Source: Ignavibacteria bacterium (GTDB lineage: Bacteria > Bacteroidota > Ignavibacteria > Tepidaquicellales > Tepidaquicellaceae). From it: a DNA stretch of 64,000 bases. Below the pieces are notes generated by a model that saw only the letters and a program-made list of their open reading frames with translations, was not told the origin of the DNA and searched no databases. The stretch spans positions 1 through 64,000 of the forward strand of contig JAIBBK010000060.1 of assembly GCA_019694675.1 (NCBI GenBank), given 5' to 3'. This document shows, in pieces, positions 35,730 to 44,331 of the stretch (within the stretch, counting starts at the first letter, position 1; every line of letters starts with the position of its first letter). The translations under genes and the position numbers were made by a program.

Positions 35730-35936
35730 CTACTTTTTCCCGGGGGCGGTGTTCATTCCGAAGATCCTGTACAGAGGACAGTTGCCAATAAGACTGGTAA
35801 CTATAAAGACAATTCCGAGCACAAGCAGAATGATCCCGATCACGCCGGATACTGTGCCCGTAAAGTACAGATAAAAAAACACTGCGGCGGCTATGATCCT
35901 GATGATCCTGTCGGCGTTTCCCATGTTCTTCAACAT
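35730..35936 (-). CDS. DUF2892-family small membrane protein
   Basis: A 68-residue protein with two hydrophobic helices (IIRIIAAAVFFYLYFTGTVSG and IILLVLGIVFIVTSLIG) and the typical NCPLY..FG ending of the YgaP-type DUF2892 membrane domain. The frame is open back to 36008, but the family begins at MLKNMGNADRIIR, so ATG 35936 is chosen. Function unknown; YgaP fuses this domain to rhodanese, so a sulfur link is possible. Confidence 0.85.
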   Translation of the reverse strand: MLKNMGNADRIIRIIAAAVFFYLYFTGTVSGVIGIILLVLGIVFIVTSLIGNCPLYRIFGMNTAPGKK

Positions 35937-36042
35937 TTCGGTATTGTTTTGATTATTGGTTGGCCTGAGCAGAGGCAATAAAAGGTCCTTTGCTCTGATG
36001 CAACACAAATTGTTTGCTCATACTTCCGGTCTTCTCAGATCC

Positions 36043-36282
36043 TCATTGCCCGGACACTTCAGGAGTCTCTTCATCGTCACAACATCCGATGTTCATCTGG
36101 ACGGGTATGCATTTGAAAGTACCGTAACTGCAAAACACACAGCAATCCTTTTCAAGCGGCCTCAGTATGGTGCCGCAGCCGAGACATGTGTAATACCACA
36201 GGCAGGCATTTTCGGGAATGTCTTCCTCATGTGTGAATCCGCATTCGGGACAACGAATGGTTGATACTGTTACTATTTCCAT
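36043..36282 (-). CDS. GDCCVxC-type cysteine-rich protein
   Basis: A 79-residue protein with three cysteine pairs or clusters: CPECG at residues 11-15, CLGCG in the middle and the signature KDCCVFCSYG. It ends in GCCDDEE. This is the cysteine form of the GDCCVxC domain family, some members of which carry selenocysteine at the first position of CC. Here the codons are TGC, not TGA, so no selenium is implied. Family function is unknown; metal binding or redox chemistry is likely. It sits between uvrC and the DUF2892 gene. Confidence 0.85.
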   Translation of the reverse strand: MEIVTVSTIRCPECGFTHEEDIPENACLWYYTCLGCGTILRPLEKDCCVFCSYGTFKCIPVQMNIGCCDDEETPEVSGQ

Positions 36283-36465
36283 TTCGATGCTTCTGTAACC
36301 TTTAGCAAACTTAGCAATACCTTCTGCCTATGTAAATGCAAATTTGCAGATGAGAACTATCAGTGAATTACTTCACCGGATATTGAAAGATCTCTTGTGC
36401 GTTGATCTCATTCAGTTCATCAAAAGAAGTGCCTGCACAGGATCATCACACAATATCCGTGCCGT

Positions 36466-38370
36466 TCAATCCGCGCCGAATGCCTCTTTGAGTTTCTCCG
36501 CAATCTTCTTTCCGGCAGAGCGCTCGACAATATTGTAATTGTTCTTCAGCACTTCTTTCAGATTTTCAACAGAGCCGAACTCGATCAGCAATTTCTTTGC
36601 CGTCTTCTCTCCGATCCCTTCCACTTCCGTAAGCTCGGTTGTAAGCGTGCGCTTGTTGCGGAGGTCCCTGTGGAAAGACACGGCAAACCTGTGCGCTTCA
36701 TCTCTTACGCGCTGAAGAAGTCTCAGCCCCGGAGATGACTTGGGCAGATTGTATGGATCGGAGTCGCCGGGCAGAAACACTTCCTCAAGGCGTTTGGCAA
36801 GCCCGATGACCGGGATCCTGTTCAGCCCTAGGTCATCAAGGACTTTCACAGCAGACGACAATTGCCCCTTGCCTCCGTCAATGATCACAAGATCAGGCTC
36901 TGAGGAAAAACTTCCGTCGCTCTCCTGATCTTCCGAACCGGCTGTTTCATTCTCTGCAAATCTCCTGAACCTTCTGTATATGACCTCTCGCATTGAAAGG
37001 AAATCGTCGGGAGCGCCTGTTTCGTTGAGCACGGTCTTTATCCTGAATTTTCTGTAATCGGATTTCTTCGGCTTGCCGTCGAAAAACACCACCATTGAGG
37101 CGACAGTATCCGTACCCTGTATGTGTGAAATGTCGTAGCACTCGATCCTCCTCGGGAGCTTTCCGATCCTCAGATCTTTTCCGAGTGACTCCACCGACGG
37201 CGGCACAAATTCCCGTTTCATCTTTGTAAGGATAAGCTCGTCAAGAAGCAGGCGGGCGTTCTTCTTAACAAGAAAGACGAGTTTGTATTTGTCGCCGATC
37301 TTCGGAACTACGAATTCAACTCTGCCGCCCTTCTTCGATTCAAGCCACAGCTTTAATGTATCGGGATCTTCGGGCTCATTCATAAGATAGAACTGCTCGG
37401 GTACGAAATCTGTCTTTGAGTAATGATCGGTGATCAGTCTTTCGATTATTTCCCCGTCAGACTTCTCCTCCGCATTGGTCATGAAGTAATGAGTTTTTCC
37501 GGCAACCTTGCCGTCGCGCACTTTCAGTATCATCCCGCAGCAGTCTCCTTTCACCCGGTCAAATGCAATTATATCCCTGTCGGTCTCTTCCGCATCAATG
37601 AGCTTTTGCTTTGATGAATAGACTTCTATTGCGCTGATCTTGTCTCTGGTTCTTGCGGCCTTTTCAAACAGCATCTTTTCCGAATACTCATTCATCTTTT
37701 CCGTAAGCTCGTTGATGAGTGTTGTCGTTTTGCCGTTAAGCAGTTTTGCGACCTCGCCGATCATGTCATTGTAGTCATGCCTGCTCACAAGCCCTTCGCA
37801 CGGCCCCTCGCATTTGTGAATGTGGTAATCAAGGCAGAGCTTATATTTCTTTTGTGCCGTGTTCTCATCCGTGAGATGAAAACTGCACGACCTTATCATG
37901 AATATGTCCCTTACCGCCTTCAGTGCGAAACGCATTGTCTTCACATCGGTGTAAGGCCCGAAATACTTTGACCCGTCATTACGTTTTCTGCGCGTAGGAA
38001 AGACTCTCGGAAATGGTTCGTTGGTGATCACAATGTACGGATAGGACTTGTCGTCCTTGAGGTTGATGTTGTACCGCGGCTTGAGTGACTTGATAAGATT
38101 CTGTTCAAGTATGAGCGCTTCCACCTCATTGTCTGTGGTGATGATCTCAAGGTCGCTTATCTTCGAGATCATCGCGTTCAGCATCGGGGTAGAGGGCCTC
38201 GACTGAAAGTACTGCCTCACACGGTTCTTCAGCACCTTTGCCTTGCCCACATAAAGCAAGCCGCCGAGAGAATCCCTGAACTGGTAGACTCCCGGGCCGG
38301 AAGGAAGGTTCTTCAGCTTTTCTTCAAGCGGGGCCTTATGCTGAGTGTTCTCTTCCGGAGTCTGATTCAT
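36466..38370 (-). CDS. uvrC: Excinuclease ABC subunit C
   Basis: A 634-residue protein with the complete UvrC layout: an N-terminal GIY-YIG nuclease (GPGVYQFRDSLGGLLYVGKA, about residues 25-100), a cysteine-containing link, a UVR motif (about residues 205-245), the UvrC homology/RNase H-like endonuclease with YDISHIQGTDTVAS and LVIIDGGKGQL, and a C-terminal helix-hairpin-helix (EVEGIGEKTAKKLLIEFGS). It makes both incisions in nucleotide-excision repair. It is the last gene of a run starting with alr, 27 bp after the epimerase gene. Confidence 0.97.
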   Translation of the reverse strand: MNQTPEENTQHKAPLEEKLKNLPSGPGVYQFRDSLGGLLYVGKAKVLKNRVRQYFQSRPSTPMLNAMISKISDLEIITTDNEVEALILEQNLIKSLKPRYNINLKDDKSYPYIVITNEPFPRVFPTRRKRNDGSKYFGPYTDVKTMRFALKAVRDIFMIRSCSFHLTDENTAQKKYKLCLDYHIHKCEGPCEGLVSRHDYNDMIGEVAKLLNGKTTTLINELTEKMNEYSEKMLFEKAARTRDKISAIEVYSSKQKLIDAEETDRDIIAFDRVKGDCCGMILKVRDGKVAGKTHYFMTNAEEKSDGEIIERLITDHYSKTDFVPEQFYLMNEPEDPDTLKLWLESKKGGRVEFVVPKIGDKYKLVFLVKKNARLLLDELILTKMKREFVPPSVESLGKDLRIGKLPRRIECYDISHIQGTDTVASMVVFFDGKPKKSDYRKFRIKTVLNETGAPDDFLSMREVIYRRFRRFAENETAGSEDQESDGSFSSEPDLVIIDGGKGQLSSAVKVLDDLGLNRIPVIGLAKRLEEVFLPGDSDPYNLPKSSPGLRLLQRVRDEAHRFAVSFHRDLRNKRTLTTELTEVEGIGEKTAKKLLIEFGSVENLKEVLKNNYNIVERSAGKKIAEKLKEAFGAD

Positions 38371-38397
38371 TGCATGGTGAAGTTTTCTGCGCCCGCC

Positions 38398-38817
38398 TTA
38401 CTCTGACTTTGGCTCTGTGAGTTCCATGAGCACGCTGTTGGTTGACTTTGGATGAAGAAATGCGATCCACATGTCGTCTGCTCCCGTCCTCGGAGTTTCG
38501 TTTATCAGTCCCACGCCTTCAGCCTTGAGATAGTCAAGCATTCCCTGTATGTCGTGGATGCCGAATGAAACATGATGTATTCCCTCGCCCCTCTTTTCTA
38601 TGTGTTTTGAGATCGGCGACTCCGGATCGGTTCCTTCAAGCAGTTCAATGTCGCAGTTCTCGAGATGAAATTTTCTGACATTCACTTTCTGCTCGGCAAC
38701 ATGCTCGAGTTCGCCTGCTTCGGTCCCGAATATCTTCTCAAACACCGGCACCGACTGTTCAAGTGACCTTACTGCAATTCCAAGATGTGCTAGTTTCATT
38801 TTTCCGTTCTTAGTCAA
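38398..38817 (-). CDS. mce: Methylmalonyl-CoA epimerase
   Basis: A 139-residue VOC protein of normal length for the family: KLAHLGIAVRSLEQSVPVFEKIFG at the start, NCDIELLEGTDPESPISKHIEKRGEGIHHVSFG in the middle and FLHPKSTNSVLMELTE at the end, supplying His and Glu metal ligands. It interconverts the (R) and (S) forms of methylmalonyl-CoA, a step in propionate metabolism. The mutase genes are not in this window. The gene abuts the mannose-1-phosphate guanylyltransferase gene directly. Confidence 0.93.
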   Translation of the reverse strand: MTKNGKMKLAHLGIAVRSLEQSVPVFEKIFGTEAGELEHVAEQKVNVRKFHLENCDIELLEGTDPESPISKHIEKRGEGIHHVSFGIHDIQGMLDYLKAEGVGLINETPRTGADDMWIAFLHPKSTNSVLMELTEPKSE

Positions 38818-39924
38818 TTAGAGAAATTGTTCCATTCCTTTTCGCCTGAGATAATCAACAACCTCCTTCACGCTCTGAGCCTCGCCTCGCCGGCAGACCA
38901 GGAGGCCGTTATCGGTGTTGATAATAAGCAGGTCCTCAACTCCGATCGTAGCTACAATCTTCTGATCGTTGATTATCAGGCAGTTCTTCGTGTCGATTGT
39001 CACCGTCCTGCCCTGTCTTACATTCCCGTCGGCATCCTTCTCCTTAATATTATAAACCTCATCCCATGCCCCTACATCGTTCCATCCGAACTTACTCCTT
39101 ATTATGTGGACGCTTTTCGATTTCTCCATCACGCCGTAGTCGATCGAAATGCTTTTTAGCTTTGAGTACTCTTCTTCGAGATATTTCGCGAAGTCCGGTT
39201 CGAAGAGTTTGGTTTGAAGCCGTGCAAGAGACTCGAAAAGATCAGGCATGAATTCGCTTATCTCCCGGCTCATTGTATCGGTCCTGAAAATGAACATTCC
39301 GCTGTTCCACAGAAAATCCCCGCTCTCGAGAAAAGCCTTTGCAACTTCGAGGTTCGGTTTCTCTGCAAATGTCTTCACTTTGTAAACCTTCTCCGTCAGG
39401 ACATTCCCCTTCCTTTCAAACTCAACGTCCGTGAAATTGTCCGCATCATACTGAATGTAACCGTAGCCGGTTTCCGGATGAGTAGGATGGATTCCAAGCG
39501 TAACTATTCCCCCGTTGTCCTGCGTGAATGCAAGCCCTGTGACAATTATCCTGTGAAACTCGTCAACGTCCTCGATCAGGTGATCTGCGGCAACCACAAG
39601 CACGTTTGCCTTCGGCTCAAAATGACCTATGAACAGGCACGCAAGCCCGATGCAAGGCGCAGTGTTTCTTCCCATCGGTTCACAGATGATGTTCTCCTCG
39701 GGGATCTTCGGAAGCTGTTTCTTGACTTCATTTCTGTAAGTGACATTGGTTACAATGAAGATCCTTTCATCCCTGAAAATACCTTCAAGCCTTTTGTATG
39801 CCTGCTGCAGAAGAGTTTCATTGTCTGTAGCAATCTTCAGAAACTGCTTTGGGACCTTGCTCGTACCCTTCGGCCAGAATCTAGTTCCAACTCCGCCCGC
39901 CATGATAACTGCGTAATTGTTCAT
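38818..39924 (-). CDS. Mannose-1-phosphate guanylyltransferase
   Basis: A 368-residue nucleotidyltransferase with the pyrophosphorylase loop AVIMAGGVGTRFWPKGTSKVPKQ at its N-terminus. The middle carries VVAADHLI and GYGYIQYD, then FAEKPNLEVAKAF and WNSGMFIF, and the C-terminus FGWNDVGAWD. This is the single-domain GDP-mannose pyrophosphorylase type, without the isomerase domain of ManC fusions. It makes GDP-mannose for surface glycans. Three bases separate it from the upstream acidic-protein gene. Confidence 0.93.
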   Translation of the reverse strand: MNNYAVIMAGGVGTRFWPKGTSKVPKQFLKIATDNETLLQQAYKRLEGIFRDERIFIVTNVTYRNEVKKQLPKIPEENIICEPMGRNTAPCIGLACLFIGHFEPKANVLVVAADHLIEDVDEFHRIIVTGLAFTQDNGGIVTLGIHPTHPETGYGYIQYDADNFTDVEFERKGNVLTEKVYKVKTFAEKPNLEVAKAFLESGDFLWNSGMFIFRTDTMSREISEFMPDLFESLARLQTKLFEPDFAKYLEEEYSKLKSISIDYGVMEKSKSVHIIRSKFGWNDVGAWDEVYNIKEKDADGNVRQGRTVTIDTKNCLIINDQKIVATIGVEDLLIINTDNGLLVCRRGEAQSVKEVVDYLRRKGMEQFL

Positions 39925-39927
39925 CTC

Positions 39928-41808
39928 TTATGTTGGTTTGTTAATTTCCTTTTGCTTCGAATATATCCTCGTGGGATCGTTCAGATATGTGATGAATACA
40001 TCCGTGTCTTCAACCTCCCTCCCAAGCAGGAGGCTCTTCAGCGAATAGACTGCGTAATCAAAGATCTCTTTGTTCTCAGCAGAAGCAGGATCTTTCTTGT
40101 AGTTGCAAAGATACTTCACAAAGTTGTAAGACGCCTCTGATAGCTGAGCCAGTTCGGGAAGTCCGATCTCCAAAGCAAGCTCCGCAATGCTCCTGAAATT
40201 GTTCAGGCAACCGGAGAGAATCCTGAGAGATTCATAAGTGTGATATTCGCCCTCGGTGTTTTCTACCGACCTGAATACGCTTTCGATGTTTCTTATGTGA
40301 GAAAGTATGTTGTTCACCGCCATTCTTTGTTCCTTTGACGGATACCTCGTATTCAGCTCTCTTTGGATCTGCTCCTTGTTCCGCATTCTCTTCGCATACT
40401 CTTCCTTCCTTGCCTTCTCTTCGATCAGATTTCTGCGGATGTTCTCAATGGACTTCAGAGTGTTCTTGTAAACAAAGTAGTCCTCTCCCCTTATAAGATG
40501 CTCCACAAGTTCAAGCCCCTGCTTCAGCAACGCAACCGTGCTTTCTGAAATATCATACTTCCCGCCGGCGATCCTCTCAAAAGAAAGATATATGGCCTGA
40601 TACACGTTTGATATGATCTCAAAGGACATCTCCCTTGACCTTGCCTCAAGCAGTTGCGAAACTTCTGCAAGTTCGTTTATCCTCCTGGATCTTTCTTCTG
40701 CGGTCATGAACACCCTGGCGGAAAATCTTGTCATCTCATCGGAGAGATACGCGTTGCATTTCAGCACTTCGGATTCATATTCTATGAATTCTTCGTTCGC
40801 CTCTTCAGCTTCATCCTCCGGTTCAAACGGTTCAGTTTCGGATCTCCTCATATACTCATCAATCTCCGTACTCATCTCATCGCTTATAGTGATCCTCTCC
40901 TGAACTTCTTCATCCTTATTCTTCCCCTCAGCCGCTTCATCGTTCTCCTTCTCTTCAGGTGAAGCTGTCTCCGGCTCTGTTTCAATCCTGCTGCCCGTAA
41001 TGAGATCACTCTCCTCTTCATCGAAACCGAATGTCAGCTTTCTCTTGATCCTGAATGAACCTTCATCCGGCGGAACCTGAGGCACATGAACGATCTTCTC
41101 TTTGCTCGCTTCCTGCTCAACCGCCGGCTCAGACCCGGAATCTTCAGATGAAACGTTCTCAACATATTCATCCGCGGGAAGTTCAAATGCCTGATCCTCT
41201 TCGGCGGACTGTTCTTCGGCGGCCGCATCGAAATTCAGCGTTCCTTCTTCTGCAGTTTCTGACGATTTCTCATTCGAGGGAAGTTCATACGCCTTGCCTT
41301 CATCATGTTCGTTGGATTGAATCAGGCGCATGTAAATTCGCGACGTTGAATCTTCCTCGTCAAGTTCAATTACAATATCATCCGAATCTGCAGGGGTTGG
41401 CAAAGTAATGTTCTCGCTGCCCGGAATCTTTCCGGCATCCGTCTGCCTGACAGGTAAAGCAGTGAACCTTACTGGTTCCTTAGTTGGAGGATTGTCAAGA
41501 AATTTCAGGAGCTCCTTCTTCAGAAACTCCTCGTCGGAGCTCAGATTCCTGCCTATGTTGGAGAATGTTACATGCTTGTCATCAAGTTTCTTTGATACAT
41601 AAAGAAGATACTTTCCCAGCCTTCCGAATTCCCTTGTGTGTGAGAGAAGGTAGAAGAGCTTGTTGCTGTCTCGGGCAGAAGCAACTCGAGAAAACAGTCT
41701 CTCCACTGCCTCCTTCCTGTTCCGGTCCGGAACGTAAGCTGTAAGGCCGCTTCTGACCCTGTTCATCAGCAGGTTTATGTAGTCTGACTTTTGGCTTTCA
41801 GCAGTCAT
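39928..41808 (-). CDS. Large acidic protein of unknown function
   Basis: A 626-residue protein I do not recognise. Residues 1-110 form a helical domain (INLLMNRVRSGLTAYVPDRNRKEAVERLF). Residues 130-360 are a low-complexity, very acidic linker rich in Glu, Ser and Ala with repeats such as KAYELPSNEK and QAFELPADEY. The C-terminal 260 residues are predicted helical, ending in a bundle around FRSIAELALEIGLPELAQLSEASYNFVKYL, whose pattern recalls Hpt-type helical bundles although a phospho-histidine is not evident. Cytoplasmic. It lies in a tight operon between alr (15 bp) and the GDP-mannose gene (3 bp), so a link to cell-surface assembly is possible. Confidence 0.65.
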   Translation of the reverse strand: MTAESQKSDYINLLMNRVRSGLTAYVPDRNRKEAVERLFSRVASARDSNKLFYLLSHTREFGRLGKYLLYVSKKLDDKHVTFSNIGRNLSSDEEFLKKELLKFLDNPPTKEPVRFTALPVRQTDAGKIPGSENITLPTPADSDDIVIELDEEDSTSRIYMRLIQSNEHDEGKAYELPSNEKSSETAEEGTLNFDAAAEEQSAEEDQAFELPADEYVENVSSEDSGSEPAVEQEASKEKIVHVPQVPPDEGSFRIKRKLTFGFDEEESDLITGSRIETEPETASPEEKENDEAAEGKNKDEEVQERITISDEMSTEIDEYMRRSETEPFEPEDEAEEANEEFIEYESEVLKCNAYLSDEMTRFSARVFMTAEERSRRINELAEVSQLLEARSREMSFEIISNVYQAIYLSFERIAGGKYDISESTVALLKQGLELVEHLIRGEDYFVYKNTLKSIENIRRNLIEEKARKEEYAKRMRNKEQIQRELNTRYPSKEQRMAVNNILSHIRNIESVFRSVENTEGEYHTYESLRILSGCLNNFRSIAELALEIGLPELAQLSEASYNFVKYLCNYKKDPASAENKEIFDYAVYSLKSLLLGREVEDTDVFITYLNDPTRIYSKQKEINKPT

Positions 41809-41823
41809 TGCAGGTTGAGCAAA

Positions 41824-42993
41824 TCAATAAGTGTAAACTCTCTGAACTCTGGACGAAACATTGCAGATAACCTCATACACAATGGAACCCGTTATCTCGG
41901 AGATCCTGTATGCAGGATAATCTTCACCAAACAGTATCACTTCATCGTTGACATTCACCGCAGGACTGTTGCCTATGTCGGCCATTACCCAATCCATGCA
42001 AACTGCGCCAACTGTCTTGTAAAGCCTTCCGTTGATCATCACCTTTGACTTGTTGGTCAGCAGTTTGGAATATCCGTCTCCGTATCCGACGGGAATAGAT
42101 GCGATCCTCGTCGGCTTTCCGGTAACATGAAGCCTGCCGTAGGAGATGCTTGTCTTTGCAGGAACATGCCTTATGAAATTCACCCTTGATCTGAGCGTCA
42201 TTGCCGGTTTTAAGCCAATATCCCTTACGATCTTCTTCCTGTCAGGATAGTAGCCGTAGAGTGATATTCCCGGCCTCACCATATTGAAATAAGGATCCCT
42301 GAAGTTCAGTATTCCGCCGGTGTTGGCAATATGCCTCAGTTCAAACTTCATAACGTTCGATTCAAGCGACTTCACAAGCTCCCTGAACTCTCTCAACTGC
42401 CTCAGGGCATAAGCGCTTCCCGGAATTTCGCTTGTTGCATAGTGGGAGAAGATCCCCTTCACCCGAAGATGCGACATCCTTGAGATCGCTTCAACTGCTT
42501 CATACGCATCGCGCAAGGAGAATCCGATCCTGTTCATGCCCGTATCTATCTGTATCTGGACAGTTGCTTTCTTATTTACAGACTTCGCATACTGGTTCAG
42601 CATGCCTGCAATCCCCACATCCGAAAGCGAAGCCTCAATGCCTTTGTTCACAACTTCGTCAAAGAACTTCTTCTCTTCGGTCAGAATGCCGAGGCATAGG
42701 ATCCTTGCCATTTTTCCTTTTGCATTCTTCTTAAGATAGTCATGAAGTATGAGGGATTCCCTGTAATCAGCTGTTCCCAGGTATTCACTTCCGAATTCAG
42801 AGAACGCAGCGCCGATCTCATTCATCCCGTGTCCGTAGCCGTTCGATTTTATGACGGCACAAATCTTCATTTTCTCACCTGAGCCGGCCTGCCCTGCTTC
42901 CCTCCTTATTATGGCAAGATTTTTTCTGAGTGTCTTTAGATTTATCTCGGCGTAGGTGTAATTAATGTCTTTGCCGTGGAAGTAACGATTCAT
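41824..42993 (-). CDS. alr: Alanine racemase
   Basis: A 389-residue PLP enzyme with the fold-type III alanine racemase motifs: AEINLKTLRKNLA, the PLP lysine in AVIKSNGYGHG, the TGMNRIGF segment, the catalytic tyrosine region SISYGR near residue 270, the GYGDGYS motif and CMDWVMADIG. It converts L- to D-alanine for peptidoglycan. The frame is open to 43065, but the family begins at MNRYFHGKDINYTYAEI, so ATG 42993 is chosen. It is first in the alr, acidic protein, GDP-mannose, mce, uvrC run. Confidence 0.95.
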   Translation of the reverse strand: MNRYFHGKDINYTYAEINLKTLRKNLAIIRREAGQAGSGEKMKICAVIKSNGYGHGMNEIGAAFSEFGSEYLGTADYRESLILHDYLKKNAKGKMARILCLGILTEEKKFFDEVVNKGIEASLSDVGIAGMLNQYAKSVNKKATVQIQIDTGMNRIGFSLRDAYEAVEAISRMSHLRVKGIFSHYATSEIPGSAYALRQLREFRELVKSLESNVMKFELRHIANTGGILNFRDPYFNMVRPGISLYGYYPDRKKIVRDIGLKPAMTLRSRVNFIRHVPAKTSISYGRLHVTGKPTRIASIPVGYGDGYSKLLTNKSKVMINGRLYKTVGAVCMDWVMADIGNSPAVNVNDEVILFGEDYPAYRISEITGSIVYEVICNVSSRVQRVYTY

Positions 42994-43124
42994 TGGAAAT
43001 AAAGTAAAAAAACTTAATCCCAAAAAGAATTGACTAAATTTTCGGTTCTCTGCCGGTTCGGGCAATGGTTCGAAGTCTGGGAAGAAAGGAAACCGGGCGT
43101 CATGCAGAAGCTGTAAGGTAGAAG

Positions 43125-43727
43125 TTATTCGTATATTTGTGGCCGAGAGCTCTTAGAGGCAAAAACATTTGCCAAGAATGCACTAATGAATAAGATCAAT
43201 TATGCATTCCTGTGAATTCAATACTATGTAAGAGGTTATTCGTGTATTCGTGGCTGACTTGCTCCTCCAAAAGTAAAGAGCTTCTGCCAGGAATGCACGA
43301 ATGAACAATACCAATTGTGAATTCTGATGAGGTCAATACAACGAATGATGTTATTCGTGTATTCGTGGCTGACTTGCTCCTTAAAAGTAAAGAGCTTCTG
43401 CCACGAATGCACGAATGAATGAGATCCGTAGTGCATTCTGATGAGGTCAATACAATGAAAGATGTTATTCGTGTATTCGTGGCTGACTTGCTCCTCCAAA
43501 AGTAAAGAGCTTCTGCCACGAATGCACAAATGAATGAAATCCGTAGCGCATTCTGATGAGGTCAATACAATGAAAGATGTTATTCGTGTATTCGTGGCTT
43601 ATCTTCTCTTATCAAATCCTTTTGATCAATTGAGGAAGCATTTGCCACGAATGCACGAATGAACAAGATCAGTTGTACATTCCTGTGAATTCAATACAAC
43701 GGAAGAAGTTATTCGTGTATTCGTGGC
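43125..43727. repeat. Tandem array 1 of an 84-bp inverted-repeat-ended element (5 full copies plus a partial)
   Basis: Full copies at 43171-43254, 43286-43369, 43400-43483, 43515-43598 and 43644-43727, each exactly 84 bp. Each begins GCCACGAATGCACGAAT (with small changes) and ends ATTCGTGTATTCGTGGC, which is its reverse complement with one mismatch. A decayed right end lies at 43125-43143. The spacers are 30-45 bp and come in two sorts. Open frames on the minus strand through the array are repeat-derived and are not genes. No protein is encoded by the element. Confidence 0.9.
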
Positions 43728-44331
43728 TTATCTTCTCTTATCAAATCCTTTTGATCAATTGAGAAAGCTCTCGCCCAGGACCAGAGAAGTCAATGGTATT
43801 ATCTCCTGAATCTCATAACAACACCTCGCGTTCATCTGCGCCCAATTGGCTCCTCCTTAATTGCCTTCGGCGGAATGACCGGAAAAATTCTCCCTGAAGT
43901 TTGATACCTGATATACATGATCAGTTTGTTTGGAATCTAAGTCCCTAAGCACGCGTAACTGGAGCTCCTCGTCCGCACGAGGGCTTAACTATGTGTCAAT
44001 TATTTTTGCATCTCTATTGAACACGATATTCACAAGTTTATAACCTGACTTAAAGACTCCTTAAATGCTACCCTGCAACGAAGAAGATACAATTTCATGC
44101 CTGCACTCAATCAACTCACGAATGCCATGAACATTTCCGGCTTAACTGATTTGCATACTCGAAATTAGTTAATCCGGCAGACGGACAATTAAGACATCTA
44201 AAACTTGCGGGACTACTCCGGTATGTTATGATCTAAGCAGTATTAGCAATGCAGGGTTTAAGAAGTGCGTTTGAATCTGTTGGAGTGTTCTGCAAAATTT
44301 CAAAATCAAAACATTCTTTTGAAAACCAACA
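43728..44331. other. Gene-free region between repeat array 1 and a secreted-protein gene
   Basis: About 600 bp. The first 45 bp repeat the array spacer but the following element is lost. The rest has no open frame of recognisable content. The promoter of the gene at 44332 must lie in the right part, but I see no convincing box. Confidence 0.5.

Noticed and set aside
35722..35744. CCCGGG...CCCGGG hairpin at the end of the DUF2892 gene as a terminator
   Set aside because: The stem is only 6 bp, it contains the stop codon in its loop and there is no T-run after it.
36043..36282. GDCCVxC protein as a selenoprotein
   Set aside because: The positions are cysteine codons and no in-frame TGA is present.
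39214..40140. Plus-strand frame of 308 residues opposite the GDP-mannose gene
   Set aside because: Shadow of two minus-strand genes whose protein families are clear; no signal of its own.
43196..43565. Overlapping open frames of about 107-109 residues on the minus strand with repeated CIRGRSSLLL-like segments
   Set aside because: They are translations of the repeat array; the repetition follows the DNA period, and there is no start signal.
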